A stretch of 50,687 nucleotides of DNA, taken from contig JAHFTW010000013.1 of the NCBI GenBank assembly GCA_023269235.1, positions 3,003 through 53,689 of the forward strand, written 5' to 3'. Below the pieces are notes generated by a model. The model ran no database searches and was not told the origin of the DNA. It was given only the letters and a program-made list of their open reading frames with translations. The translations under genes and the position numbers were made by a program. How positions within the stretch are numbered: position 1 is the stretch's first letter; every line of letters begins with the position of its first letter. Source of the stretch: Thermoplasmata archaeon (GTDB taxonomy: Archaea; Thermoplasmatota; E2; JACPAO01; JAHFTW01). Shown in pieces: positions 14,835 to 23,158 of this stretch.

Positions 14835-15985
14835 ACGTGCTCCACGACGATGCCATGGAGGCCTATGCCGCCGCCCTCGCCGCCGTCGAGCCCGCACCCC
14901 TCGTCAAGCGCGCCGTCCGCCAAGGCATGCTGGATGATTGGCTTGGCGACAAGGACAAGCCATCCCCCATCTACGTCCTGGCCTGGGGCAAGGCTGCGCC
15001 GCGCATGGCCTGGGGCCTCCTCGAATCCAAGGTGCCGTTCACAGGCCTCGGCATTGCGCCGAAGGGCACCCACGTCCCCAAGATCGAGGGCCTGCGTTGG
15101 ATCGTCGGCGAGCACCCGGTCCCGGGCGAAGCTTCGTTCGCGGCCGGCGCGGCCCTCCTGGATTGGATTGATTCTCTCCCCGATGGGGCCCCGGTCCTGG
15201 TCCTGCTCTCCGGCGGCGCCTCCGCCATCGCCGAACTGCCCGCGCCCCGCGTCCGCAAGGAGGAGCTTCAGGACCGTTGGCGCGCTTGGCTCCGGCAGGG
15301 GCTCCCCATCGAGGAGATGAACGCCAACCGCGCCAAACTCAGCGTCCTCAAGGGCGGCCTCCTTGGCGAGCGCCTCCTGCGCATCACTCCGAAGGTCCGT
15401 GTCTGGATGCTGGCCGATGCGGCTCCAGAATCGGCGCCGGCCGTCGTAGGGTCCGGTCCCCTCTGGCTCAGCGAGCGGCCGGAGCGCATCCAGCACCATC
15501 TCCTCGCAAGCAACGTCGAGGCCGTCGCCGCCTCCGGAATTCGCCTCGCCACGCTCGGCTACCAGGTGTTCCGTCACGCGCGCCGTATCGAGGCGGACGC
15601 CGCGGCCGAGATGGCGGCTTTCCTCGACGCCTTCGCAGCACTGCCCGAGGGGCCGGTCGCGCTCGTGGGCGGAGGCGAGGCCACGGTGGCCGTCCCCGAC
15701 GGCGCGCCCCCGGGCGGCCGCTGCGCGCACGCGGCGCTCGTCGCCGCCGTCGAGCTCCGCAAGCGCGGCCTCGACGTGGCCGTCGCCTGTCTCGCGACGG
15801 ATGGCGGCGACGGCGGCTCGGGCGCCGCCGGTGCCATCGTCACGGAGTCGGACGGCGGGCCGGACGCGGAAAAGGCGCTCTCGCGGTTCGATGCGGCCTC
15901 GTTCCTGGGCGCGCGCGACCGGCTCGTCCACGCCGGGCCGACGGGAACCAACGCGAACGACCTGTGGGTCGCCCTTCGACGTTAA
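14831..15985 (+). CDS. Glycerate 2-kinase / MOFRL family protein
   Basis: 384 residues. The N-terminal domain shows YVLAWGKAAPRMAWGLLE and VGEHPVPGEASFAAG and the loop VLLSGGASAIAELPAP, all typical of the GckA/TtuD glycerate kinase family. The C-terminal MOFRL domain has VALVGGGEATVAVP, VACLATDGGDGGSGAAGAIV and THAGPTGTN-like residues (HAGPTGTNANDLWVALR). The enzyme phosphorylates D-glycerate to 2-phosphoglycerate using ATP, feeding lower glycolysis or a non-phosphorylating Entner-Doudoroff route. At ~384 residues it is slightly short of the usual 400-450. The ATG at 14831 lies in a 4-nt overlap with the preceding gene. Confidence 0.9.
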   Translation: MNVLHDDAMEAYAAALAAVEPAPLVKRAVRQGMLDDWLGDKDKPSPIYVLAWGKAAPRMAWGLLESKVPFTGLGIAPKGTHVPKIEGLRWIVGEHPVPGEASFAAGAALLDWIDSLPDGAPVLVLLSGGASAIAELPAPRVRKEELQDRWRAWLRQGLPIEEMNANRAKLSVLKGGLLGERLLRITPKVRVWMLADAAPESAPAVVGSGPLWLSERPERIQHHLLASNVEAVAASGIRLATLGYQVFRHARRIEADAAAEMAAFLDAFAALPEGPVALVGGGEATVAVPDGAPPGGRCAHAALVAAVELRKRGLDVAVACLATDGGDGGSGAAGAIVTESDGGPDAEKALSRFDAASFLGARDRLVHAGPTGTNANDLWVALRR

Positions 15986-15988
15986 ATA
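15981..15988 (+). promoter_or_regulatory. TATA box of the NOG1 GTPase gene
   Basis: GTTAAATA overlaps the stop codon of the preceding gene and is centred 26 nt before the ATG at 16011. It argues for that ATG as the leaderless start rather than the in-frame GTG at 15999, which is only 14 nt from the box centre. Confidence 0.55.
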
Positions 15989-16010
15989 GAAGGGGCTCGT
16001 GGAAAAAGTC

Positions 16011-17042
16011 ATGCTCGAGAACGTCCCCACCATCCGGTCGGCCACCGAGATCCTGGACCAGGCGTTCCTGAAGGCGAACAAGATGGAGGTCCCGGACCCG
16101 GACAAGTACCACCGCGTCCGCAAGACGGAGGAGGCGCAGATGAAGCACATCGCGGACACCTGCGCCGACACCCTACAGAAGTACGTCAAGTCGTTCCCCA
16201 ACATCGAGCGCTCGCCCCCCTACGAGGTCGAGATCCTCGACATCCTCGTCGGCGTGGACGACCTCAAGAAGGCCCTCGGGCACGTGGACTGGACGCAGGA
16301 GAAGATCCGCGACCTCTACAACGACATCTCCGGCGCCATGCGCCGCGAGCGCGCCATCGAGGGCCTCAAGATGCAGAAGCGCCGATTCTCCGGCCGCGCA
16401 GGGAGCCTCATGAAGGCCGTGGACAAGGACCTCGCCTTCCTCGCGCAGGCCCGCGACGCCGTGCGGCCGCTGCCCACCATCCACGCCGGCTACCCCACCG
16501 TCGTCATCGCCGGCTTCCCCAACGTCGGCAAGTCCAGCCTCCTCGCGCAGTGGACCCGCGCCACGCCCGAGATCGCCTCCTACGCCTTCACCACGAAGCA
16601 GGCCAACGTCGGCCACTTCGTCGTCAAGGACGGCGAGAAGCGCCACACGGTCCAGGTCGTGGACACGCCCGGTCTCCTCGACCGCCCTGACGACCAGCGC
16701 AACCCGGTCGAGCGCCACGCCGTCGCCGCCCTGCGCCACACCGCCGACGCCGTGCTCTACCTCATTGACATGAGCGAGACGAGCGGCTTCAGCATCGCCG
16801 AGCAGGAGAAGCTCCTCGAGCAGACCCGTCGCGACATGTCCGGCATCCCGCTCCTGGTCGCCGAGACGAAGGCGGACCTGTTCAAGTCCACGACCGACCG
16901 CATCAAGGTCAGCCCGCAAACGGGCGAGGGCCTCCAGGAGCTCCAGCTCGCCATCGTCAAGCTGCTGCCGTTCGAGGAGCCCGAGGTCGAGAGCGACCCC
17001 TTGGAGCTGTGGAAGTCCACGCGCGACCCGCTGTTCGGATAG
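16011..17042 (+). CDS. NOG1-type GTPase, large-subunit ribosome assembly
   Basis: 343 residues. The order is a helical N-terminal NOG1 domain (PTIRSATEILDQAF, then the DLYNDISGAMRRERAIEGLK region), followed by an OBG-like G domain: G1 GFPNVGKSS near 162, G2 threonine in YAFTTKQANVGHF, G3 DTPGLLDRP near 212, and a G4 that reads ETKAD rather than NKxD. Eukaryotic Nog1 acts in 60S biogenesis; archaeal homologues are presumed to act on 50S. The archaeal form lacks the long C-terminal extension, as here. It sits upstream of serS and S8e/SRP19 in a translation-related neighbourhood. A GTG at 15999 would add four residues. Confidence 0.9.
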   Translation: MLENVPTIRSATEILDQAFLKANKMEVPDPDKYHRVRKTEEAQMKHIADTCADTLQKYVKSFPNIERSPPYEVEILDILVGVDDLKKALGHVDWTQEKIRDLYNDISGAMRRERAIEGLKMQKRRFSGRAGSLMKAVDKDLAFLAQARDAVRPLPTIHAGYPTVVIAGFPNVGKSSLLAQWTRATPEIASYAFTTKQANVGHFVVKDGEKRHTVQVVDTPGLLDRPDDQRNPVERHAVAALRHTADAVLYLIDMSETSGFSIAEQEKLLEQTRRDMSGIPLLVAETKADLFKSTTDRIKVSPQTGEGLQELQLAIVKLLPFEEPEVESDPLELWKSTRDPLFG

Positions 17043-17062
17043 GCCCCTCCGTCGGCCACCGC

Positions 17063-17069
17063 GCTTAAG
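17063..17069 (+). promoter_or_regulatory. TATA-like box of serS
   Basis: GCTTAAG in the 50-nt gap after the NOG1 gene is centred 27 nt before the GTG at 17093, supporting a leaderless serS transcript and the non-ATG start. Confidence 0.6.
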
Positions 17070-17092
17070 TCGAACCGCCAAGTCGCAGCCTT

Positions 17093-18403
17093 GTGCTGGA
17101 CATCAAGGTCCTCCGTGAGACCCCCGACGTCGTGCGCGCCGACTTGCGCAAGCGCGGCCGCGACGCCGCCGTCGTGGACCAGGTCCGCGCCAAGGACGAC
17201 GCGTGGCGCGAGGGGCTCAACAAGCTCCAGGCGCTGCGCGCCGAGCGCAACAAGGCGGGCCAGGCCATCGCCGCCGCCAAGAAGGCCGGCCAGGACGCCA
17301 AGCCCATCCTCGACCAGATGGCTGCTCTCGCCGCGGAACAGGCAGCGCTCGAGAAGTCGGTCCCTGCCCTTGAGACCGAGCGCGACGTCCTCGTCCGCTC
17401 GATTCCCAATATCATGCACCCGTCGGTGCCCGTCGGCAAGGACGACACCGAAAACGTCGAGGTGCGTGCCTGGGGCGGCAAGCCAACGCACGCGTTCGCG
17501 GCCAAGTCGCACGTCGACCTGCTGGATTCCTTGGACCTCGCCGACCTCGAACGCGCCGCCCGCGCCGCCGGCAGCCGCTTCTTCTACCTCAAGGGCGACC
17601 TCGTCCTGCTCGGACGCGCGCTCGAGTTCTTCGCTCTCAACCAGCTTGCCGCGAAGGGCTTCACCGCCATCGAGCCGCCCTACATGCTGCGCCGCGAGGC
17701 GCTCGAAGGTGCCATTGACCTTGCCGACTTCGAGTCGGTCATCTACAAGGTCGAGGCCGGCGTGTCCGACGACGGCAAAGGCAAGGCGCCCGACCTGTAC
17801 CTCATCGCGACCTCGGAACACCCCATCGCGGCACTCCACATGGGAGAGATCCTGGAGACTGCTGCGCTCCCGCTCCGCTATGCCGGAGTCTCCCCTTGCT
17901 TCCGCAAGGAGGCCGGCGCCCACGGCAAGGACTCCAAGGGCATCTTCCGCGTCCACCAGTTCAGCAAGGTCGAGCAGTTCGTCTACTGCGCCCCCGCCGA
18001 CTCCTGGCGCATCCACGAGCAGCTCATCGCCAACGCGGAGGCGCTCTACCAGGCCCTCGAGATTCCGTACCGTGTCGTCAACATCTGCACAGGCGACCTG
18101 GGCAGCATCGCGGCGAAGAAGTTCGACATCGAGGCGTGGATGCCCGTCCAAGGCGCCTACCGCGAGGTCGTGTCGTGCTCCAACTGCACCGACTTCCAGG
18201 CGCGCCGCACGAACACACGTCACCGCAAGAGTCCCGGCGACCCGACGGAGATCGTCCACACGCTCAATTCCACCGCCATCGCCGTCCAACGTACCCTGGT
18301 CGCCATCCTGGAGAACTTCCAGCAGGCCGACGGCTCCGTCCTCATCCCGAAGGTTCTGCGCCCCTACATGGGCGGCCGGGAGCGGATTGGCGCGAAGGCC
18401 TGA
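17093..18403 (+). CDS. serS: Seryl-tRNA synthetase
   Basis: 436 residues, class II aminoacyl-tRNA synthetase that charges tRNA-Ser (and tRNA-Sec where present). The N-terminal two-helix arm (about 25-105), which contacts the long variable arm of tRNA-Ser, is intact. Catalytic motif 2 is seen as SPCFRKEAGAHGKDSKGIFR, followed by the VHQFSKVEQF segment; motif 3 is seen as GSVLIPKVLRPYMGG-ER. IATSEHPIAALHMGE and ISCSNCTDFQARR-like (VSCSNCTDFQARR) blocks are typical of the common bacterial/archaeal SerRS, not the rare methanogen type. Start is GTG, set by the promoter box and by the family N terminus LDIKVLRETPDVVRADL. Confidence 0.97.
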   Translation: MLDIKVLRETPDVVRADLRKRGRDAAVVDQVRAKDDAWREGLNKLQALRAERNKAGQAIAAAKKAGQDAKPILDQMAALAAEQAALEKSVPALETERDVLVRSIPNIMHPSVPVGKDDTENVEVRAWGGKPTHAFAAKSHVDLLDSLDLADLERAARAAGSRFFYLKGDLVLLGRALEFFALNQLAAKGFTAIEPPYMLRREALEGAIDLADFESVIYKVEAGVSDDGKGKAPDLYLIATSEHPIAALHMGEILETAALPLRYAGVSPCFRKEAGAHGKDSKGIFRVHQFSKVEQFVYCAPADSWRIHEQLIANAEALYQALEIPYRVVNICTGDLGSIAAKKFDIEAWMPVQGAYREVVSCSNCTDFQARRTNTRHRKSPGDPTEIVHTLNSTAIAVQRTLVAILENFQQADGSVLIPKVLRPYMGGRERIGAKA

Positions 18404-18450
18404 GCATGGAGCGTTTCCGCGAGGCGGCCCAATCTCCCCTGGCGCGACCA

Positions 18451-18475
18451 CAAACGGCTAAATAGGGGCCGTTTG
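18451..18475 (+). promoter_or_regulatory. TATA box inside an 8-bp inverted repeat before S8e-SRP19
   Basis: CAAACGGC and GCCGTTTG form a perfect 8-bp dyad with the spacer TAAATAGGG, which is the TATA-like box. Initiation ~27 nt downstream gives a leader of about 14 nt before the S8e ATG. The dyad is positioned to let a bound regulator block TBP. Regulation of a ribosomal protein/SRP operon is inferred. Confidence 0.6.
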
Positions 18476-18501
18476 TCGCAACGCCCAATCCGGTGCTCCT
18501 G

Positions 18502-18879
18502 ATGTCTCTCTGGCAAGGTACCTCCATCCGCAAGCCCTCCGGCGGCCGCCTCATCCAGGCCCGCAACAAGCGCCGCTTCGAGGTCGCCCCCGAGGACGCC
18601 GAGACCAAGCTCGGCGAGCACGTCCAGAAGCTCATCCGCGCCCGCGGTGCCTCGCAGAAGGTCAAGCTCCTCGCCACGAACTCCATCAGCGTGATGGACA
18701 AGAAGACGGGCAAGGCCAAGAAGGCCAGCATCAAGACCGTGACCGAGAACGGCGCCAACATCCACTACGTCCGCCGCAACATCATCACGAAGGGCGCCGT
18801 CGTGGACACCGACATGGGCAAGGTCAAGATCACCTCGCGCCCCGGCCAGTCCGGCGCGCTGAGCGGCGTCCTCGTCTAA
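18502..18879 (+). CDS. rps8e: 30S ribosomal protein S8e
   Basis: 125 residues, archaeal/eukaryotic-specific small-subunit protein. The N terminus SLWQGTSIRKPSGGRLIQAR is the family signature (usual form: LWQGRSxRKxTGG). The middle KVKLLATNSISVMDKKTGKAK and the end VRRNIITKGAVVDTDMGKVK continue the family pattern to the standard length. An in-frame GTG at 18493 would add three residues not seen in homologues, so ATG 18502 is chosen. SRP19 follows after 9 nt. Confidence 0.97.
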   Translation: MSLWQGTSIRKPSGGRLIQARNKRRFEVAPEDAETKLGEHVQKLIRARGASQKVKLLATNSISVMDKKTGKAKKASIKTVTENGANIHYVRRNIITKGAVVDTDMGKVKITSRPGQSGALSGVLV

Positions 18880-18888
18880 GAGGGTCGC

Positions 18889-19191
18889 ATGGTCTCCAAG
18901 GGCGCGGACCGCTTCGTCCTCTGGCCCCACTACTTCGACGCTCGCCTGAGCCGTGCCGACGGCCGCCGCGTCAAGGAATCGCTCGCCGTGAAGGCCCCCG
19001 ACGCCAAGTGGATCGAGGCCGCCGCGCGCAAGGTCGGGCTCGACGCTGAACTCGACGAGGCCGCTCGCAACCCCGCCACTCCGGGCGAGCGGTCGGGCCG
19101 CGTCCTCGTGGCGCGCAAGGGTTCCAAGGAGCAGGTGTTGGAGCTCGTCGCGGCGAAGATGCGTGAGTCCCAAGACACCCGCGCCGCCTAG
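18889..19191 (+). CDS. srp19: Signal recognition particle subunit SRP19
   Basis: 100 residues, RNA-binding protein that clamps helices 6 and 8 of archaeal 7S RNA so SRP54 can bind. The start block FVLWPHYFDARLSRADGRRV matches the conserved 'WP.YfD...sr.eGRrv' of the family, and GRVLVARKGSKEQVLELVA closes the domain. It is co-transcribed with S8e, with a GAGGGT Shine-Dalgarno-like element a few nt before the ATG. The 7S RNA itself was not found in the window. Confidence 0.95.
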   Translation: MVSKGADRFVLWPHYFDARLSRADGRRVKESLAVKAPDAKWIEAAARKVGLDAELDEAARNPATPGERSGRVLVARKGSKEQVLELVAAKMRESQDTRAA

Positions 19192-19206
19192 GCGGGGACG
19201 ACAAAG

Positions 19207-19213
19207 CCCATAG
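19207..19213 (+). promoter_or_regulatory. TATA-like box of the BNR-repeat lipoprotein gene
   Basis: CCCATAG is centred 26-27 nt before the ATG at 19237 within the 45-nt gap after srp19. It is a weak box but at the spacing seen across the window. Confidence 0.4.
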
Positions 19214-19236
19214 CGGGGGCCCCTGTCGCGCTCCCC

Positions 19237-20727
19237 ATGCGCTTCGGCCCCCCGGTCTCCCTCCTGTTCATCGCCCTCGTCGTCGCAGGATGCTCCGGCC
19301 CCTCGGCGACGACCTCCTCGACGGCCCCCGCCGTCTCCGCGGCGTCGCTCAACCCGCCGGCCCAGGGCCTGGTCTTCCACAAGGATGGCGGCGTCATCGT
19401 CTCTGCCAGCCACTACCCCGGCGAGCCGCCGGTCTTCGCGGAGCGCTACGTCGGCACCCGTGGCGCCGGGGAGCCCACGATTGGCGTCAACGCGCGCGGC
19501 ACCGCCATCTTCCCCAGCATCGCCTTCGACGTCGCGGGCGGCCAGCTCGCGAGCACGCGCGTCTTCATCAGCAAGGATGAAGGCAACACTTGGAACGACC
19601 GCAGCCCCTCCATCGCCAACTTGGCCCTCGTCCCCGCGCAGCCGACCAGCCTGGACCCGTACGTGTACGCCGACCCCGTGACGGGCCGCCTCTACACGAT
19701 GGACCTCTACCTGGGCTGCAGCAACGCCAGCTGGACCGACGACGACGGCGCCACCTGGGTCACCAACCCTGTCGTGTGCGGCATCCCCGTGGACGACCAC
19801 CAGACCCTCTCCGCCGGCCCCGCCAGGACCCTCCCCGTCGTCCCCGCCCCCGTCGGCACCGGACGCATGCTCTACTACTGCGTCAACCAGATTGGCGCCT
19901 CGACCTGCACGCACAGCGTGGACGGCGGCCTCACCTGGACGGCCGGCATCCCGCCCTACCCCGGCGTCGAGCAGCAGCCCGACGGCAACCCGGTCAACGC
20001 GGTGTGCGGCGGCCTGCACGGCCACATCCACGTCTCCGAGGTCTCGGGCACCTTGTTCGTGCCAAAGATCCAGTGCGGCCGTCCAGAGGTCGCCCGCAGC
20101 ACCGACGGCGGCCTCACGTTCACGCGCTCCGTCATCGACTTCGTCTCGGGCGGCACCGGCCACGACGGCGCCGTCGCCACCGACGCCGCGGGCCACGTGT
20201 ACTACTTCTGGCTCGACTCCAAAGGGTTCCCCCGCCTGGCCGTGAGCCAGGACGACGGCGTCACGTGGGGCGCGAGCCTGAACGTCACGGCACCGGGCGT
20301 CACGGCCGCCAAGTTCCCCGCCATCACGGCCGGCGCGGACGGGCGCATCGCGTTCTACTACGTCGGCAGCACCGTCAAGGGCGGCTTCGACGCCAACGCG
20401 ACGGTCATGGCGAACGCGACCTGGAGCGGCTACGCCGGTTTCAGCCTCAACGCCACGCAGGAGGACCCCGTCTTCGCGACCGTCACCATCCACCCCGCCG
20501 CCGACCCCCTCAAGCGCGGCGACTGTGGCGGCCGCTGCGGCGGCATGTTCGACTTCTTCGACATCCAGGTCAACCCCAAGACCGGCCAGGTCTGGGCCAG
20601 CGCCGTGGACCTGTGCAACGACGCCTGCGCGCTTGCGGCCGGCACCTCGAAGGACCCCGTCACCAGCCGCGGCGCCGTCGGCGTCCAGGTCGGCGGGACG
20701 TTGCTGGGCTCGCCGCTGCCGGCCTGA
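19237..20727 (+). CDS. Exported lipoprotein with BNR/Asp-box (sialidase-like) beta-propeller
   Basis: 496 residues. The N terminus has a signal peptide ending in the lipobox VVAGC, so it is probably lipid-anchored. Five Asp-boxes are visible: SKDEGNTW, TDDDGATW, SVDGGLTW, STDGGLTF and SQDDGVTW, which mark the blades of a sialidase/BNR six-bladed propeller. The sialidase catalytic Arg triad, Tyr and Asp cannot be confidently assigned, so hydrolase activity is not claimed. Several Cys pairs (LYLGCSN, VVCGIP, CGRPE, CGGRCGG, CNDAC) suggest extracellular disulfides. A similar lipoprotein lies at 45709-47448. The gene is followed directly by a 192-bp element with terminal inverted repeats. Confidence 0.85.
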   Translation: MRFGPPVSLLFIALVVAGCSGPSATTSSTAPAVSAASLNPPAQGLVFHKDGGVIVSASHYPGEPPVFAERYVGTRGAGEPTIGVNARGTAIFPSIAFDVAGGQLASTRVFISKDEGNTWNDRSPSIANLALVPAQPTSLDPYVYADPVTGRLYTMDLYLGCSNASWTDDDGATWVTNPVVCGIPVDDHQTLSAGPARTLPVVPAPVGTGRMLYYCVNQIGASTCTHSVDGGLTWTAGIPPYPGVEQQPDGNPVNAVCGGLHGHIHVSEVSGTLFVPKIQCGRPEVARSTDGGLTFTRSVIDFVSGGTGHDGAVATDAAGHVYYFWLDSKGFPRLAVSQDDGVTWGASLNVTAPGVTAAKFPAITAGADGRIAFYYVGSTVKGGFDANATVMANATWSGYAGFSLNATQEDPVFATVTIHPAADPLKRGDCGGRCGGMFDFFDIQVNPKTGQVWASAVDLCNDACALAAGTSKDPVTSRGAVGVQVGGTLLGSPLPA

Positions 20728-20743
20728 GACCTTCAGGACTCTC

Positions 20744-20935
20744 CGACTGAACACAGATTGAGCAGATTCTCTGAGGGCTTCCAAGCGGCAAGTAAAGGTT
20801 CGTCGCTCCAGGAATGAAGCAGAGTCCGCAGTGCCTCACCATGGGAATCTGGTTCATTTTCGCCAACCTCACGATGGCAGCATGGTGTTGGCACTAGGTA
20901 GCCCACCAGGTCTCTGCGAAATCTGTGTTCAGGCG
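20744..20935. mobile_element. 192-bp element with 23-bp imperfect terminal inverted repeats (MITE-like)
   Basis: The ends 20744-20766 and 20913-20935 are inverted repeats of 23 bp matching at 20 positions, including a perfect 13-bp core AATCTGTGTTCAG. The interior has no gene and visibly lower GC than the surrounding DNA. It occupies nearly all of the 230-bp gap between two convergent genes (stops at 20727 and 20958). No clear target-site duplication was seen. It could be a non-autonomous mobile element or a structured terminator region; the long spacing (146 bp) favours the former. Confidence 0.55.
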
Positions 20936-20957
20936 GGGAAGAGGCCCAATGGAAGGG

Positions 20958-22103
20958 TTACGCACCCACCACGTGACGGGCAATGACGAGGCGCTGGATC
21001 TCGCTGGTGCCCTCGAAGATCTCGAAGATCTTGATGTCGCGCATGTAGCGCTCGACGGGGTAGTCCTTCGTGTAGCCGTTGCCGCCGTGGATCTGCACGG
21101 CCTCGATGGTGGCCTTCATGGCCATCTCGCTGGCGAAGAGTTTCGCGCGGCTCGCGGCGTGCGTGTAAGGTTGTTTCTGGTCGCGCAGCCACGCGGCCTT
21201 GAGGTAGAGGTTGCGCGCGGCCTCGATGGTGACGTCCATGTCCGCGAGCTTCCACTGGATGGCCTGGTTCGTCGCGATGGGGCGGCCGAACTGCTTGCGC
21301 TCCTTGGCGTACGCGACGCTGGCCTCGAACGCGGCGCGCGCGATGCCGGTGCTGCCGGCGGCGGCCATGATGCGGCCGGTGTCGAGGGTCGCCATGGCGA
21401 TCTTGAACCCCTCGCCCTCGCGGCCGAGAAGGGCTTCCTTTGGCAAGACCATGTCCTCGAAGAAGAGCTGGTTCGTGTAGCTCGCGTTGAGGCCGAGCTT
21501 GTGCTCGTTGCGGCCGACCTTGAACCCCTTCGTCTTGGTGTCCACGAGGAACGCGCTGACGCCTTTGGCGTCCTTGCTCGCGGAATCGGTGCGCGCGAAG
21601 AGGACGCAGAGGTCTGCGACGCCGCCGTTCGTGATGAACTGCTTCGCGCCGTTGACGACGTAGTGCTCGCCCTCCTTGCGCGCAGTGGTGGTGAGGCTGC
21701 CGGCGTCGGAGCCGGACTGCGACTCGGTGAGGGCGTAGCAGCCAAGGATGGCGCCCGACGAGAGGCCGGGAAGGTACCGCTGTTTCTGGGCCTCGTTGCC
21801 GAAGTTCAGGATGGGGCCGACGCTCAAGCTGGCGTTGGCGCCGAAGATGACGCTGTGGCTCGCGTCGGCGACGGCCAGCTCCTCCGCGACGAGCGCGAAG
21901 CTGACGTAGTCCGCGCCAGGGCCGCCGTACTGCTCGGGGACCGTGATGCCCAGAAGGCCCAATTCGCCCATGCGTTTGGCGGTCGCCATCGGGAACGAGT
22001 GTTCGCGGTCGTGCTTCGCTGCGACGGGGGCGATCTCCTTGGCGGCGAACTCCCGCACCATGTCGCGCACCGCGCGCTGGTCCTCGGTCAACTGGAACTG
22101 CAC
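20958..22103 (-). CDS. Acyl-CoA dehydrogenase (paralogue 2)
   Basis: 381 residues when started at GTG 22103, which gives the family N terminus QFQLTEDQRAVRDMVREFA. FAD and acyl-CoA binding blocks are CYALTESQSGSDAGS and FITNGGVADLCVLFART; the [20 protein letters not shown] helix and [19 protein letters not shown] follow; the catalytic Glu is E364 in [10 protein letters not shown]. It is FAD-dependent and presumably passes electrons to ETF. It differs from paralogue 1 by Phe before the catalytic Glu (FEGTSE against YEGTSE), suggesting different chain-length preference, but substrate is not readable. The ORF is open 68 codons further upstream; those residues are Arg/Pro-rich and unlike the family. 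Confidence 0.92.
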   Translation of the reverse strand: MQFQLTEDQRAVRDMVREFAAKEIAPVAAKHDREHSFPMATAKRMGELGLLGITVPEQYGGPGADYVSFALVAEELAVADASHSVIFGANASLSVGPILNFGNEAQKQRYLPGLSSGAILGCYALTESQSGSDAGSLTTTARKEGEHYVVNGAKQFITNGGVADLCVLFARTDSASKDAKGVSAFLVDTKTKGFKVGRNEHKLGLNASYTNQLFFEDMVLPKEALLGREGEGFKIAMATLDTGRIMAAAGSTGIARAAFEASVAYAKERKQFGRPIATNQAIQWKLADMDVTIEAARNLYLKAAWLRDQKQPYTHAASRAKLFASEMAMKATIEAVQIHGGNGYTKDYPVERYMRDIKIFEIFEGTSEIQRLVIARHVVGA

Positions 22104-22234
22104 GCCCGCGCCAGGTCGAGGCGGGTTGATGAAGCCGACGAACCCCGGCGAACCCGCAGGGCCGGGTCTTGCAACCTCTGGCAAGTTGTTTCGGTGGTGC
22201 AAGCGCTTAGTACCGGCCCCAAGTCGCTCCAGCC

Positions 22235-23158
22235 ATGCGCGCTCCGAAGGCCGGCCTCGTCGTCCTGCTTCTCCTGGTGGCCGGCTGTTCGACGCCCTCC
22301 GAGCCAAGCGGCACCCCTGCCCCCTCCGCCAGCCCCAGCATGGCGCCCGAGACGCAGCGGCCCGGCGAGAGCTCGGTGGCCGAGACCCGGCTGCTCGAAG
22401 GGGAGACGCGCACCGACTTCCACCTCACCGGATGCCTCGACCCGCGCATGCTCTTCCTCCTCGACCCCACCGCGGCGCAGACCCTTCTGCCGCACGGCTT
22501 CACCGCGGCCGACGCTGGCGGCCTCGTGCAGTTCACGGGGGTCTTGCCCTCCTCCCCGGTCCCGGTGGGGCGCGCAGTTGGCGGGTACGACTTCCTAGCC
22601 TGCGCGACCGACTCCCTCGGGGGAGGCTCTGCCGCCTTCTCGCAGGTGGGCATCCTCGTCAACCCGCCCAACCTGGGGGCGCGCACTCCGGTGGACCCCG
22701 CCACGTTCGACCTCTATCTCCTCGCGTTGCACGTGGACCAGCCGGCGTGGCACGCGCTTGCCCTTGCCTCGGGCTTTACCCCCCAGGACGCACCGCTCGC
22801 CACCATCGCGTCGCAGGTCCACGAACTCGCCGCCGGCCAGCATCAAGGGGCCGGCAACGTCGCCGTGGGCGGGCCGCTCGGCGAGGCGACCTACGGCGTC
22901 GCCTCGGCCGCCAACCCGCTCGACATCCGCGCCCGCTACTGGCATGTCGCCGAGAACGGGACCTTCTACTTCGAGTTCCGTCTCAAGGAGGAGGTGCGCG
23001 CCGGCCCCATCCTCACTTGCTCGCACGCCGAGGGCTCGGCCTTCGCCAAAGTGGCAGGGACGACCAGTTGCACGACCCAGACCCGGTTCGCCGCCGTCGG
23101 CCTGGACACGACGGTGGAAGGCACCGCGTATTGGGTGCCGGGTGTTCTGCCGGTCTAG
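22235..23158 (+). CDS. Lipoprotein of unknown function
   Basis: 307 residues. The signal peptide AGLVVLLLLVAGC ends in a clear lipobox, then a Ser/Pro/Thr-rich linker of about 30 residues. The folded part includes LLPHGFTAADAGGLVQFTGV and YWHVAENGTFYFEFRLKEE. The phrase with a 'LPxGF' element and a late ligand-binding-like strand set recalls acetoacetate-decarboxylase-like (ADC-fold) secreted proteins, but I cannot confirm the family. Four Cys in the folded part (GCLD, LACA, LTCS, TSCT) may form disulfides. The ATG is supported by CTTAG at 22206-22210, 27 nt upstream. The stop interleaves with that of the convergent gene in a CTAG. Confidence 0.75.
   Translation: MRAPKAGLVVLLLLVAGCSTPSEPSGTPAPSASPSMAPETQRPGESSVAETRLLEGETRTDFHLTGCLDPRMLFLLDPTAAQTLLPHGFTAADAGGLVQFTGVLPSSPVPVGRAVGGYDFLACATDSLGGGSAAFSQVGILVNPPNLGARTPVDPATFDLYLLALHVDQPAWHALALASGFTPQDAPLATIASQVHELAAGQHQGAGNVAVGGPLGEATYGVASAANPLDIRARYWHVAENGTFYFEFRLKEEVRAGPILTCSHAEGSAFAKVAGTTSCTTQTRFAAVGLDTTVEGTAYWVPGVLPV

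Noticed and set aside
15999-16010. GTG 15999 as start of the NOG1 GTPase
   Set aside because: It is only about 14 nt from the TATA box centre, whereas ATG 16011 has the spacing seen elsewhere. Not excluded.
19237-20727. Active sialidase
   Set aside because: Asp-boxes show the propeller fold only; the catalytic Arg triad and Tyr/Glu pair could not be assigned.
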